Source: Macrostomum hystrix (taxonomy: Eukaryota > Platyhelminthes > Macrostomidae). Taken from it: a stretch of 64,000 bases of DNA. The number at the start of each line of letters is the position of its first letter. The stretch's first letter is position 1. Positions 10,401 to 25,400 of this stretch are shown here, piece by piece. The notes beneath the pieces are model-generated. The model did not search any database and was not told the DNA's origin. It saw only the letters and a list, made by a program, of their open reading frames with translations. Position numbers and translations under genes: made by a program. The stretch is taken from contig CATNEN010000003.1 of NCBI GenBank assembly GCA_950097015.1, forward strand, positions 9,591,501 through 9,655,500, given 5' to 3'.

Positions 10401-13400
10401 CAGATCCCTTAAGATCTGTTTAGATCCCTTCATATTCTTTCGCATCCCTTCAGATTCCTTCAGATTCTTTTAGATGCCTTCAGATTCCTTCAGATTCCTT
10501 CAGATCTCTTCAGATACCTTCAGATCCCTTCAGATGCCTTCAGATTCCTTCAGATCCCTTCAGATCCCTTCAGATCCCTTCAGATCCCTTCAGATCCCTT
10601 CAGATTCTTTCGCATCCCTTCAGATCCCTTAAGATCTCTTTAGATGCCTTCAGATTCCTTCAGATCCCTTCAGATCCCTTCAGATGCCTTTAGATTCCTT
10701 CAGATACCTTCAGATTCATTCAGAGCCCTTCAGATCCCTTCAGATCTTTTCAGTTCCTTCAGATCCCTTCAGATCCCTTCAGATCCCTTAAGATTCCTTC
10801 AGATTCCTTCAGATTCCTTTAGATTCCTTCAGATCCCTTAAGATCTGTTTAGATCCCTTCATATTCTTTCGCATCCCTTCAGATCCCTTCAGATACCTTC
10901 AGATGCCTTCAGATTCCTTCAGATTCCTTCAGATTCATTCAAATCTCTTCAGATCCCTTCAGATCCCTTTAGTTCCTTCAGATCCTTCAGATCCCTTCAG
11001 ATCCCTTCAGATCCCTTAAGATCTGTTTAGATCCCTTCAGATTCTTTCGCATCCCTTCAGATCCCTTCAGATCCCTTCAGATTCCTTCAGATCCCTTAAG
11101 ATCCCTTTAGATTCCTTCAGATTCTTTGAGATCCCTTAAGATTTTTTCAGATTCTTTCAGATCCCTTCAGATCCCTTCAGATCTATTCAGATTCCTTCAG
11201 ATCCCTTAAGATCCCTTAAGATCCCTTCAGATGCCTTCAGATCCCGTCAGATGCCTTCAGATCCCGTCAGATGCCTTCAGATCCCGTCAGATGCCTTTTG
11301 TCTTTTATAATTATTAATCTACGAGTATTTGTTTAACTCGTTAGCTATCAGATAATCACCTTTGACACTATTAAGTACTTAGACATAACTAAAATTCGCA
11401 CTTCCACCTACCTGTCTCAGGTGCAGCAGAGGCTGGAACCAACCCGGCAGCCCCGTCCAGCCCTCCTGCTGTGCCCATTCGAAAATTCCGAAGTCCGTCT
11501 GGATGAGGGCGCCGAGGTGACTCTTCTGGACAATGCCGACAGCCTTCGGTGGCGCGTCTCGGCACAGAATGACGACGGCCAGACCGTGGCCTTCGACGTT
11601 CCATCCATTATGCTGTGGCTGCCACCACCAGACATCAGCGTGACGGAACTGGCACTCAAGTAAGGGGAGGGAGGCTTTTAAGCAGTTGGCCAATTATCCC
11701 CATTAATCCCATTTAGTTCATTCACATATTTCAGAGATTCCGACTGTTGCTAAATGATCCCCTTAGTTGGTAAATAATCCCCTCAGTTAGGAAATTTATC
11801 TCCTTAGCTGGTAAATAATCCCATCAGTTAGGAAATTTATCCCCTTAGTTAGTAAATAATCCCATCAGTTAGGAAATTTATCCCCTTAGTTGGTAAATAA
11901 TCACCTCAGTTAGGAAATTGATCCCCTTAGTTGGTAAATAATCCCCTCAGTTAGGAAATTTATCTCCTTAGCTGGTAAATAATCCCATCAGTTAGGAAAT
12001 TTATCCCCTTAGTTAGAAAATAATCCCATCAGTTAGGAAATTTATCCCCTTAGTTGGTAAATAATCACCTCAGTTAGGAAATTTATCCCCTTAGTTGGTA
12101 AATAATCACCTCAGTTAGGAAATTTATCCCCTTAAGTGGTAAATAATCACCTCAGTTAGGAAATTTATCCCCTTAGTTGGTAAATAATCACCTCAGTTAG
12201 GAAATTTATCCCCTTAGTTGGTAAATAATCACCTCAGTTAGGAAATTTATCCCCTTAGTTGGTAAATAATCCCCTCAGTTAGGAAATTTATCCCCTTAGT
12301 TGGTAAATAATCCCCTCAGTTAGGAAATTTATCCCCATCCCCTGGATGTCAAGGCGGAGGGGCCTGTGTGTGCTCATAGTCAGCGAAATCTTTCGAATTG
12401 GCTTCTCTGAATCTGTGGTCGAAAAAATCACTGCCTCAGTATCTATGGACGGTTAAATTAACAATAGCACCGAATCGAACTCCAAACTGCTCGGCAGACT
12501 CGAAGAGAAGTTCCTCTCCCTCTGGGGCAGCTCGGCGGCGCGCTTTCAGACGGTGCTGTGCGAGTACCTCACCCTGCTGTTCCGCCACCTATCGGCGCAC
12601 GACTATGCCGAGTTTGAGAGCCCCGAACAATGGCAGCTACTCAAGCAGGAGGTCCACAATCTGTTCGGCGACGACGATCGCTTCGAGTCGGTAATGCAGA
12701 CGCTGGCGCACTTGGACCGGCGCAATGACCCAGCTAAGCGCGGCTCCAGGAAGCGTGTACTACTAAAGGAGGCCGAGATTGTTCAACTGAGAAGCATGCT
12801 AGCCAAGCTGGAGTCGCACATCAAGTACTGGGAGTCGTTCAGGCGCCAGTCTCTAGCTGTGCGCGGCTCCGAGTACTGGCTGACTGAGCTTGACTGCTCA
12901 AACCCGGTTCTGCACAACTCCATCGCCCTGCTGGAGTGAGTGCTTGTACACTGAGTATTTTTTTATCCAAAAATTTCTGTCCTCATAATGTTTGTTGTAC
13001 TTGTCACTAGGGTCTTCGATAACTATCGCTGAATATCTCGACGATGCTGACGTCGGATGGCCTTGAAAGTTAGTTCATCGTAAAGGAAAGAAAATGGTGA
13101 TCCATATGGTGGCCTTTCACGAAAATCGGTTTTTCGGTTTGGGAGTTATCGTGAAGTAGGCAGTGGGTATTTGAAAATCCCCAGTGATCTTCCCCCCGGG
13201 GTAAACTTCCAGCCACGGGGCTACGCTTGTAGCATTTATTCTATTATTTTCTTGTTTAATATAATTTCTATATAATCTTCTATCATCATTTAAATATTTC
13301 GTTGAGCTTGTAATTCTTGGTTACATCTAAGGCATGGTTTTATCCGTAGAAAATTATATTATTTTGTTGAAAAATGCGTCTGTGGCAGGACACTGCAATC

Positions 13401-16400
13401 CAGCGGCCAGGAGCAGTTGGAGTCACTCATTGCCAAGCTCAACACCTGGCGCATTAGCGAAGCTGCCGAACAACGTCGACATGTGCGGAAACTTCGTCGT
13501 CAGGAGGTACTCGTGGCGTCGCGTACCGCTGGCGGCGATGCTGTCGCCGACCTGCTTCAGTTCCAGCTGCCGTCGCAACGCACTCGACAAGCCGATTTCA
13601 ACGAGGCGGCCGCGGTCAGTCTACATCAGATCGTCGACGAGGCGCACTGGAGCGAACTGTCGTCAGCTGCTTCGTCGTCCGTCCGCGGCAGCGTAGCAGG
13701 CGACGGCAACGGCCATCAGTGGCTGCGATCGCGCGGACTTCAAACGGCCCGGACTGGCACTCGCGAGGCGGCGCTGCAGACCACGGAGCGCGGCCACGCT
13801 GAGCACGCGACTCAGGCACAAATTCCGGCCAGCCATCACAACCATGGCATTCAGGCTGGCTACGCCACCGTCGAGTCCAGTGTTGCCGCTCAGAGGCCAG
13901 TAGCCGCGGATCACGCCAGTCAAACCACGGCAGACGGTGGTCTGTCTAGCTCGGCAGTGTCTCAGCGTCTGGTCACGGAGCAGTCTGGCAGCCAGTTCGA
14001 TAGCCAACGAGTCGAGCACGGTGTACAGACACGGTACACCACTAGTGACACGCTGATGCTGAGTAGCCGCGCCGAAGCTTCGCACTCTGGCACCCAGTTC
14101 AGTCAGACGGAGGGTCGCGAGTACGCCATACAAACGAAGCCGGACACTGGGGAGTCGAGCGTGTTCTTCCAGAGTGTGGCGGTTGACCGAAGCCAAAGCG
14201 TCACCGATCACTCTATTCAAACGTCTCGAGTGCTAAAGGACACGGCGTTGGAGTTTTCGGGACCAAAGATTGTCGAAATCGACTTAGATGAGGACTGGCA
14301 GACAGAGAGAAAAGTTCGCGCGGTTAGCCAGCCTGTCGATAATACCGACAGCGTCGATCCGTTGAAGCGCTTGACAATAGAGCAGCTTAGAGACGAGCTC
14401 TACCAAAGGCTCGTCCTGATTGACAAGTGCTGTCAAGCTGGATTCAAAGCGCCTGTTCGTGACATAGACACCCAGTTTGTTATCTTCCAGTCAGATAAAG
14501 ACTTGACTGCCAAACTGGCTTCCTCTGTAACCGACTCGAGCGTTCAAGCGTCGTCTAGGACAACAGAGGGTCACACCCAGTATGTACTTTTCAAGTCAGA
14601 TAAAGACCTATCGACAATGCTAACTCCAACAATGCGCGATACCGGGCTGCAGGCTTCTAGATCAATGACAGAAGGTCAAACGCAGTACCTGTTGTTCCAG
14701 TCTGACAAAGACCTTACAGCCCTGATAAGTCCAGGAGTTAGAGACGCGAGCCAGCAGGCTTCAAGAACTACTACTGAGAGCCAGGTACAGTACGTGCTAT
14801 TTCAGTCCGACAAAGACCTATCGGCACTCGTGACTAGCGAGACTCGAGATGCCAGCCTTCAGGCCTCAAGCCAAACCAGAGAAGGACAGGCACAGTACAT
14901 TCTGTTCCGGTCAGACAAGGACCTGAATACAGTGATTAGCCCAGTTAAGGATGCCAGTCTGAAAGCTGGCAGTGCTACAACTGAAAGTCAGGTTCAGTAC
15001 GTGCTGTTCCAGTCTGACCAAGATTTGTCAACTATTTTGTCTCCTGCAGTTAGAGACGCGAGTCTTCAGGCATCGGCAACAACTCGGGAAGGACAGGCTC
15101 AGTATCTATCGCAACAGGCCGACAAGTACATGAGCGCGCATTTCACACCGACTGTCAGAGACGCCAGCCAACAGGTGTCCACTGCAACCAGAGATGGACA
15201 GGCGCAGTACATCCTATTCCAGTCAGACAAGGATCTGAACGCTCTCATGGCTCCACAACTGAAGGACGCCAGTCTTCAAGCTTCGAGCCAAACAGCGGAC
15301 GGCCAGGCTCAGTACATCCTGTTCCAATCCGATAAGGATCTGGCGACTGTGTCCACCGTTAAAATGCAAGACGCCACAATGCAATCGGCGTCAAAATCTT
15401 CGGACTCTCAAACTCAATTCGTTTTGTTCCAGTGTGATTCAAACGTTAGACCCGTGGTTAAGTACTCAGACTTCAGTGCACAGGCTAGAAGCCTGACTGC
15501 TGACACACAAGCTCAGTACATTGTGGTCCAATCTGACAAGGATGTCAGTGCGCTTGCAGTTGGAATAAATGCCGCTGTTAGTAAAAATGCATCTGGAGCC
15601 TCTACAGATCAAGCCTCACAATATCTTCTTTTCCAAGCCAGTAAGCAGCTATCCGCATTCGTAGAGTCAGTGACCACTGAAACACAGGCTGCTGCTGACG
15701 CCAACGACAAGGAGACACAATTTATTTTGTTCAGCGCAGAAAATTTGAAAACTGAAAAGCCTCAGACTCGGGATTCGGAGACTCAGTTCATACTATTCGA
15801 GTCGAATCCGACACTGACCTCCAAACTAATTGGTCGAGACGCCCAGTCGCAGACAGTCAAACTAAAGCACGAGTACCTAGTGTTCCACACGCCACAGGGT
15901 GCTTCTGCAGCAACTGCAACTTCGCCGCTCAGACAAGCGGACTCGGCGGCGCAGTACCAGGCACCTGGCGTAGATCGGGAGGACCAGACTGCCGCAGAGG
16001 ATTTGTCTGACGCCGAGACCCAGTGTGTTCCGAGACTGATGAGAGACAGCCAGGGCGGTTATTGCCTGGCTCTGAACCAGGCTGATGCTCTCATTCGAGG
16101 CAAGCAGGTTAGTGAAGCGGAGGCCCAGTCTTACCTGACTCGCATGGCCGATGGTGTTGTTGTGGCTCGAGTTGCTAAAATGGAGACAAGCGACTTCCAG
16201 CAACAGGTGCATGGTAGCCGCAGTCAGGTTGGAGGTCTCAGAGATGCCGGATGCCAGTTTGAACTGTTCTCATCCGACAAGCAGGTAGCAAATTGCATCC
16301 TCAGCAATGCGTCTCAGGCTACAGCTACAGAGGAGGACGTCTTTTCAAAGTTCGCAATTTTCGAAAGCCAACCCAAGCTGGAGATTACTCGGCCTAGGCT

Positions 16401-19400
16401 TCTGAAGGATGCCAGCGGCCAGTATTACCTGTCTTCAACTGCTCAAGGAACCAGCCCCATACCCGGAAGGTTGATTGCTGATTCTCAGGTGCAAACGGTA
16501 CTACAATCATCTGACCAAAATATTGTGGCCAGAGTCACAGAAGAAGCAATCGTTCCACTAACTAGTTACGCGGCTCGGGCAGCCTTCGTGGACCAACCGA
16601 AGCCGCAGGTCAGTGAGATTTTTACGCAGTACGACCTGCTTACTCGAGATCAAAGCCTGGCAGTCAGCTTCGGCTCCTCGTCAGCGGAGGCGTCAACGCA
16701 GCCACAAGTTACAAGCGATTCGATGGCCCAGTACCTGGTGTTCACAACTGACACATCTAGCTCAACCAGTCAGCCAGATCTTCGACAAATGGCAATCAAC
16801 ACCGAGGTGGCACTAGTGAAAGATTCCAGTGGCCAGTTCTTCCTTGGCAGCAGTGATGGCTCTGTTTTGATCAGAGGTACTCAAGTAAGTCCAGCAGAAG
16901 TGGTGCACCATTTAACTAGCTCGGAAAATAGCATTGTTGTTATGGTCAGCAAAGAAAGCGCCGAAGTTAACACTGAAAGCGGAAGTGATCTCGTTGACGT
17001 TGCCACCCAGTACCTGATGTATTCGTCCGACAAAGATGCTAGCGTGGACACCATCAAGAGCTCAATGAGCTTGGCCCAGAAGGCATGCGTAGAGTCGAAA
17101 CCCGTGTTCCAGCCTACGCTACTGCGAGATAGCTCAGGGCAGTACTACCTGAACACAGCTAATTCAAACGTTGCAGTCCAGGGAGTTTTCGTAACTGAAT
17201 CGCAGGCCCGTCAGTGCTTGGCTACTTCAGAGAAAAACATTGTCGCCAGAATAGTGACCGAAACGCGAGACTTCATGGGACAGACGGTCCGCATTGTGTC
17301 GCGTGAAGCCGTAACTAAGGACTCGAGCAATCAAAGCGATAAGGTCCTGACAGAAGTCGATACGCAGTACATGCTGTACACGTCTAGCAAGAGTTTAGAG
17401 ACTGATCTTCCTAAGCAGAGTGTGGCGAAAGAATTCGCGATGCAAACCGAGCAACGAAGCGCAGATGCAACCGTGTTCCAATCGAAGCTGATGAAAGACA
17501 GTTCCGGGCAGTACTACCTCTACAGCTGCGATTCTAATGTAGCGATCGCCGGAAAGATGGTTTCCCAATCAGAGGCCAGACATTATTTGGCATCGTCGGA
17601 GAAAAATATTGTAGTTCGAGTATCCGACACCATGAGCGACTTTTCAACTCAGACGCATGAAGTCAAGCAGTCCGCATTCCTGGAACAGAAAGCCCAGAGC
17701 AGCAGAGAACAGAGAGAGTCACAGACACAATATGTCCTTTTTTCCTCTGATAAGAGTCTCTCTGCCAATTTAACTTCTGAAGTTGCCGTTCAGTCCGCAG
17801 ACACTGTTGACAATCTTGTTCCCAGACTGATGAAAGACAGTTCCGGACAGTACTTCCTGTGCAGTGCTGACTCTGGTATGGCTGTGGCAGGAACCCCCAT
17901 AGCGGAGTCGCAAGTAAAGAATTTCTTAGCTAGCTCTGACAAAAACATCGTAGCTAAAGTAATTACTGACTCAAAGGATTTTTCCAGCCAAACTGCTCAG
18001 CCAGCTGAAAGATCTGAAGGTGGAACTCAAAGCGGAGAGATCTTGACGGAGATGCAAACTCAGTACGCTCTGTACTCATCGAACAAGAGCCTGATGGTGG
18101 ATTTCAGTGCAGCTACGGAAGATTTCTCCACTCAAACGGCGTCAAGAATGTCTGCGAGTAGCGCAGTCGTGGCGCCAGTGGTGATGCGAGACAACTCGGG
18201 CCAATTCTACCTGACAAGTGAAGACTCGAGCGTCCGAGTTTTCGGAAAAGTTGTCACAGAAGCGGAAGCCATGCGACAGCTTAATACTTCGGACAACAGC
18301 ATTGTAGCTCGAGTTGTAAGCCGAGTCAGTGACTTCACGTCTCAAACTGCTCTAGATGAAAGTCGGCGCCAAATGGTATCCAGTGAGCAACAATATGAGT
18401 TGTATTCTTCCAGCAAATCGATTGCGACTGCCGACATTAAAAGCTCGGAGGAATTCGGCGCGCAGGTAGCTATGACATATACGGACTCAGCGGTATCCCA
18501 GGCCAAGCTGATGAAAGACAACTCGGGTCAATTTTACCTTGTAAGCTCAACTGCTGATGTAACGGTACGCGGTGAGTCGGTGACGGAGGCTGAAGCACAA
18601 TACTATCTGGAAAGCTCTGAAAAGAATATTGTGGCTCGAGTGATAAGCGAAGGTAGAGACTTTTCGACTCAAACAATGTCTCAATCACGCGCCACGCAAA
18701 AGGAGAGCAGTACACAGAGCAGCAGAAGTGAACTGACTGATGTACAGGCTCAGTATGCCCTGTACTCTTCAAGCAAGGGCCAGACAGTGGAGCTCATCAA
18801 ATCTTCAGAGGATTTCTCAACACAGACCCGGATTGCTAGTGTCCACAGTGGTGTCGCGAAGCCGAGTCTTCTGCGGGACAGCGCTGGTCAATACTATCTA
18901 GCCAGTCAGGACTCGAAGGTCAAGGTTCAGGGACGAGTCGTCACGGAGTCTGAAGCGCGAATGCACTTAAGCACGTCAGAGAAAAGTATCGTAGCTAGGA
19001 TAATTACCGATGTTCGCGATTTCACGACCCAAACTGTTTCTGAAGATGTTGAACAGGTCATAATCGCGGAGAGACAGCAGTACGAGTTGTACTCTGCCAA
19101 CAGAGACCTATCTGCTTTAGCAAGCAACAGTGAGGATTTCGCAGTGCAGGTGAGGCATGATTCTGCCGATATGGCCAGCCAGTTCCAACCCAAGCTAATG
19201 CGCGATAGCTACGGACAATATTACCTTTCCAGTGCAGATAGCAACTTGATCATTTCGGGCCAGCCAGTATCAGAGACTCAGGCCAGAAGCTACTTGGCCA
19301 GCTCAGACAAGAGTATTGTTGCCAGAGTTAGCAGTGAGACTCGCGAATCTACCATGCAAACCGTGCCGAAGACAAAGCCAGAGCTGAAGCAGACTGGAAC

Positions 19401-22400
19401 ACAGAGTGGCAGCACACTAGTCGAGGTGGATACGCAATACTCCCTCTACTCATCTAGTAAGAGCCTGACGGCGAATGTTATAAAGACATCGGAAGAATTT
19501 GGCACTCAAACTAAGACAAGCCTAAAGGAGAGCACATTCGTCCAGCCAAAATTGATGTGCGACAGTGCTGGACAGTACTACTTATCTAGTGAAGAGTCAG
19601 GGATGATGGTTCGAGGTCAAATTGTAACAGAGTCCGAAGCCAGGCATCACTTGTCGAGTTCCGACAAGAGCATCGTAGCCAAGGTGGTCAGTGAGACCCT
19701 GGACTTTGCCTCACAGACCGCCATTGAGAGCAGTAGCACCAAAATGCGGTCAGCTCGCGGACCACTACGCGACGTTCAAAGTGAATTCGTGTTGTATGCC
19801 TCCGACAAAAATTTGTCGACAGACGTTGCTACTGGTGAGTCCATGGCTGTTTTTCTCCAGACAGTGGAAACACGCGACGAAGGCACTCGCGTTCAGACGC
19901 AAGGAAAATCAGCTAGCGCTCTCGCCGGCTCCAGGGTGATGGTTGATGCCAGCGGGCAATACTTCCTAAAGACATCCAACTCCGCTACTCTTGTTCCCGG
20001 TGTCGTCGCATCTTCATCGGAGGCCAGAGCGGCACTAGAGAGTTCCGACAGCAGAATTGTTGCTAGGGTGTTTGGCGATGGGTTGGACGTCTCATCACAG
20101 ACGACTACAGCTGTCGCCTCAGCCCAAAGCGTCAGTACCACAAGAATGAAAGATGTTAGCACCCACTATGTCCTCATGACCTCATCGCACAATGTTTTTA
20201 GTCAGACAGAAGAAAACACCGCTACAAATTCCATGTGTCATAGTCAGGAAGAAGAGGTTGAAACAATTGTTCAAGTGTCCCAGGCACCGCTTCAGATGGA
20301 AATGACTGAACAGGTACACAGAGACACACAGGTAGCTGCTATGATGCACGATACTCACGCACAATACTTCATAGCCAGCTCAGAAGCATGCACTTCTCAG
20401 ACTGAGAGATTTGAAGCCTCGGGACACGTGCAAGCTCAGGTTGGAATGGAGTCGAGGACAGAGAAAGTGAAGGTCGACACAGCTGACTTCCAGTGTCAAA
20501 CTCATCCAGCAGCAGTTATGAAAGACAGTGCTTGTTCTTTTACTGTTAATAAATCAGTTAGCTTTGGCACACAGACTGTGGTGATCGAGAGTGATACTGC
20601 GAGTCTTCTCGAGTCAGGTTTCCAAACTGAGCGCTCACTTGATGATATTGCTAGAAGCACGCAAACTGAAATTCATGTTGCTAAAAGGCCCGAGTCTCAG
20701 GAAAGTCAGGTTAAAGTTTTAAGGGCAGTGCAAGCTGATCTATCCAGTCAGTTTGAAAGTGAAAACTACGAATTCGGCTTTCATTACCACGCCCAAGGGG
20801 CCGACTTCAGCTCGCAAGCCGCGCCGCAACTGCTTTCTAAGCGAGTGCAGCTTGGAGTTCCGTGGAATTTTTTTACTGACTCCGCTATTCAAACAGAAGA
20901 GTCGTCGTCTGACGAAGACAGCCTAACGGACCACACAGTCAGTAGGTTTGAACAGGACTGCCAAACAATGTTTATCTGGAGCTCCAGTGAAACGCAGACA
21001 GAGCAACTGCTGATTGAGGACACAACCGAGGAGGAAGACATTGAGCAAGAGACGGCCATACAAGTCCTTGCGGTTGATCAACGAGATGAAACAAGTCGTG
21101 CTTGCCAGACGGGCAAAATGAAACAGCGAGATGTCATGTCCGAATACTACGCCGATTCTGAGGACGCTTGCGTTGTCGCCAAAGAAGTAGAAAAAGATCT
21201 AAGGTCGGAATCTGTTCAAGTTGCTGCTGCCATCGATTATGTGGACACAAATTCCAAGGCCAAAGTTGAACAGATGGACGCATCCGCCAGCAAGCGCCTC
21301 TCTTATCAGGACGATAGCTTATTGTTCAACAGCCAGTGTGCCAATTGCAACAGACGTTCTTTAATCGGGAAAATCGATTCGGAGACGCAGTACTGGTTTC
21401 ATCACTCGGATACTAGTGCTCAGTTTGACCACTACAAAAGCGACAAGAGTCTTCAGGTCACGTTTATTGCTGAACCGTTGGCTGTGTCTGAACAAGGCTC
21501 ACAGGCCGCTGCGCGAAAGGAATTGGCTGATACTGAAGTCAAGGCAATCGACTATGACTACCATAGTCTGCAGGTCGTGTGTCGAACCTACGAGGGCCTC
21601 GTTGCTCGGTTTTCGCAAAAAGTGGCCGACTTAGAAGCTGCTGCTCACAGGGAGCTTTTGGAGCAACGCGTGCGTGCCAGACCGCATCAGAAGGCGAAGC
21701 GAATCCAAAGAGGCACATCAGCTTTCAACCTCATCGAGACGGCTAGCCAGACAGAGGAAGAACAAGAATTCATCCAGGAAGTTCAAGCAGTTCAACTTCA
21801 ATCGATTCCTCAGGTTGAGACGCAAAGTAGAGAGATTCAGACCCAATCGATAATGCAGGATGCTTTTATCAATGTGGATACAACTGAACCAGTTTCTATT
21901 GCGAAGGATACTCGCGATTCCCACACCGAGTCCAATGTGGAAATGCAGGAGATTTCAACTAGCTTTGACGTCACTCAGGTGCACAAGGTGATTCAGTTGG
22001 GAAGTCCGTTCTCTTATCTAAGAGACAATTACTGCAACACTGACCAGGCTGAAGAGATGAAAATACAGGTTCCTCACGTGGAGTCCGCTCCTGCACCTGT
22101 CACGGCTGACGAGGGAAGCCAGTACAATCAGCCAGAGCTGCAAGACGGTAGCATTCAGGTCGACTTGCCAGAGAAGCCTGCTCAATCCAAGCCAGCTTCT
22201 GAAAATGTCAGCGTTGCCCTTCAGTGCCACCAGCCAGCCATGCTGGACAGTGAGACAACATACAGAACTGAATCTGCGAATAAAGTAATTCAGCACGGTT
22301 GCCCGCATTTCCTGACTGTCGATGCCCAGTGCAACACTGAACCTATGGAGCCGACTATTGTTGAGGTTGCGGTGCCAGCCATTGTTAGCCAGCTAGATGA

Positions 22401-25400
22401 AAATGTAGGCACACCAGAAATCATCTGGAAATCTAAAGCCATTCAGAGGGGCTGCCCGTCATTCGCCGTAAACAGCGTCGCTAGCAATACTGAGAACTTC
22501 GAGGTTGAAGACTTCATTGATTACGGTGCATTCCAGCAGTATGTAATGCCTGAATCCGCGCGAGCAGCCGAGTACACGGAGGGAGCAGTGAAAGCTGTCA
22601 TGAAGCCAGATAGTCATCGCAAGGCTATTCAGCAAGGATGTCCTTTCGCAATGCTCTTAGAAGCAGGTACTCTTACCGAACCAGACACAGAATTTGTGGC
22701 TCCAGTGCTCGCGCCGAAAGTCGAGTCTGCTGCAGCGACCAAAAAACTCGATGCTGCGACGCAGTGCTTCCAGGATGTAGAAGAATGGGGCGTGCAGGTG
22801 GAACTCGGCAGTACTGCTAGCGAAGTGCCTCTGGCTAAGGCTAAGATTGAATTGGTGGATATTGGAAACCAATACGACGTTGTCTTAGCAAAAAAAGCCA
22901 TTCAGAGAGGTTGTCCTTGGTCAATGAAGTACGAGGCTGAGTGCGATACGACTGGCTTAGAAAGCCCTCTGGTAGATTCTCCATTGAGTCCGAAGAAAGC
23001 CGAAATGGTCGACTGTGGCAATCAGTACGATGTTCAAATGCACAGGAAAGCGATTCAGCGTGGTTGCCCATGGTTCATGACACTGGAGGCGGAAACTAAC
23101 ACGGAAGTAGAAGAAATTTTTGAAGAAATTCAAATGAATCTGCAGAGCACTGAGCCTCTAATAGCAAAAGAAAAAAAGGGCAAAAGCATTCAACACGGAT
23201 GTCCAGCCGCTTACAGGATTGACGTTGCAGTGATGGCAAATGAACCATCAGATGAGTCTCCAAATAATGCCAGAAAACAGTTTGGTGGACGTCGCCTATC
23301 CGATGAGTTCGAAGACTTCGGAACTCAAACCATTGGTGACTTATGCGACGGTGAAGTCCAGTGCAACATCGAGCCGGAGCAGGAGCCTCCAGCTCCTGTT
23401 GACAGCGCTGACGCAGCCTCCGATCCAATCGACATACCACGCCCAGCCAAGCGCGTCCAGCGAGGAGTTCCATTCTCCAAGATCAAGAATGTCGGCACGA
23501 ACACTGAACAGTTTGAAGCGTCAGCCCAGGAAGAGGAAGCGGAGGTACCGCCCTATTGCCCCAAATGGGATATCATGCCTGTGGAGTACGTCACAAAAAG
23601 TAGCGGAACTGGTGTTGAAACTGCGGAAGTTGCCTGCTTAATTACTATCAAGACCTCATCTGTCTACACCAGCTGCGAAATAGATATATGCGATGAATCG
23701 ACGGATGTAATGAAGGACGACGAGGAAACCATACAAGTTGTAAGCTACCGTCCTGTTGAGGCAACGCTTCCTGTTTTCAGTACAGTGTCCTGTCAAACAA
23801 TATCTTTTATGGCAGATAGTTATGGCCAGTATTTTAGTACAGGTGTTCCCTCAAGAACAATCGACTTCGGGAATGAGGCTTGCCAGACCAAAGAAGAAAT
23901 GTACGAGAGTGCCGGTCAGTTCTCAGTCGAGGTTTGTGATGTACTCGTGAAAGTTGATTGGGCACAAGAAACGTCTCAAGACAGCCCGAATCGAAAGTTG
24001 GAGTCCATCACTAGCAGCATGAGCGTAGTAGAGGTTCCTGTGCTGATGAACATCGCAATTCAAACCAGTGCTGAGCAATCTGAAAAGGAGACTGAGAAGT
24101 CTGACAATAAAACCATACAAGAGTACGTTGACACAGTTATGTTCCCAGTCACGCACTACACAGATCCAGCTGCTGAAGTTCTAGATACTCTCATTGTTGC
24201 TAGAGTCGAGATTTGGTCACGAGAGGTTCAGACTATCAGTTTTACCGAAGATTCGGACACGCAGTTCTCGCCAGTTGCTTCAACTCCACGAAAACAGTCA
24301 ATTAGTAGAACAGTAGAAACGTCTGAAATCAATACGCAGACTGAGACTTCCTCCGACGAAGTACAGACTCAAACTATCACTTATTGCGCAGATGCTACTG
24401 TCGGATGCGACTTCGACTTGGAGTTCGATCAGTATCCTAAGAATGCTGGACGATTGCGTGCTGCACCGGAGACACAACTTGAAACTGGCGATCAAGAGAC
24501 CCAAACGGTGGTTTTCTACGATATAGCCGAATCACAAACTGAAGCCTACAATATCTCAACTGCAGTTCAGTACGTCTTTGATGAAGTCGACTATTTAGCG
24601 CAGCAATCAAGGCTAGAATCAGCCGAAAACAGCGTGCGCCACAGAGCTGAGCAGCGAACTGCTCAAGTTCAAATGAGCTCAGTAGTGCTCAGAGATCGCA
24701 GGTCGCGTTCTCGCTCGAGGAAACGTGAAACGGAGGCAGTCTTTACTCAAACTGAGTTCGAAGAAGAGGAGACGATCGAATTGTTCGACGCACCTCTTCA
24801 AGAGGCCTTGCCTCCTAGAGTGGAGACAAATGATCAGTCTGAAAGCACTCACGTCGAGCTGGAAGATTGTAGCACAACGTATAACATTGAATTGCGCGAG
24901 TCATCGTTTAAAACGGAAGTACACCAGAAAGCCAGCGAAACAATGACAGGTCACTGCACCGATGAAGCGCAAGTTCAGTATAACCCTGAAGGCTTGTGCG
25001 ATTCATTTGTTGTTGCCCATCTTGAAGAGACAAATTTAATGCAAATTGTGCCCCATGTCAAGTTAGCTGTTTCTAGTACAACCGAGACATCCATTCAAAC
25101 GGATGGCTCTCTGGCTGACATGTATGTACAGTTTGAGGCTGAAGCAGAATCGCTAAGGACTATAGTAAAAACTATCGATGCTTTTACAATGACAGTGGCA
25201 CACTCGTTTGAGGAGCTAAAGACGCAGACAGAACAATATACAACCGCATCAGAAGTGCAGTTTGACCCCAACGAGATGAACGACAGATCAACTAACACCG
25301 AGGAAGTAGTCACCCAGACGGCAGATTTAAGTTCTAAATCGCAAATACAAACGCGCGAGGCATCGTCAATGACGACTACTGACAAGGCTGACTCCATGGC

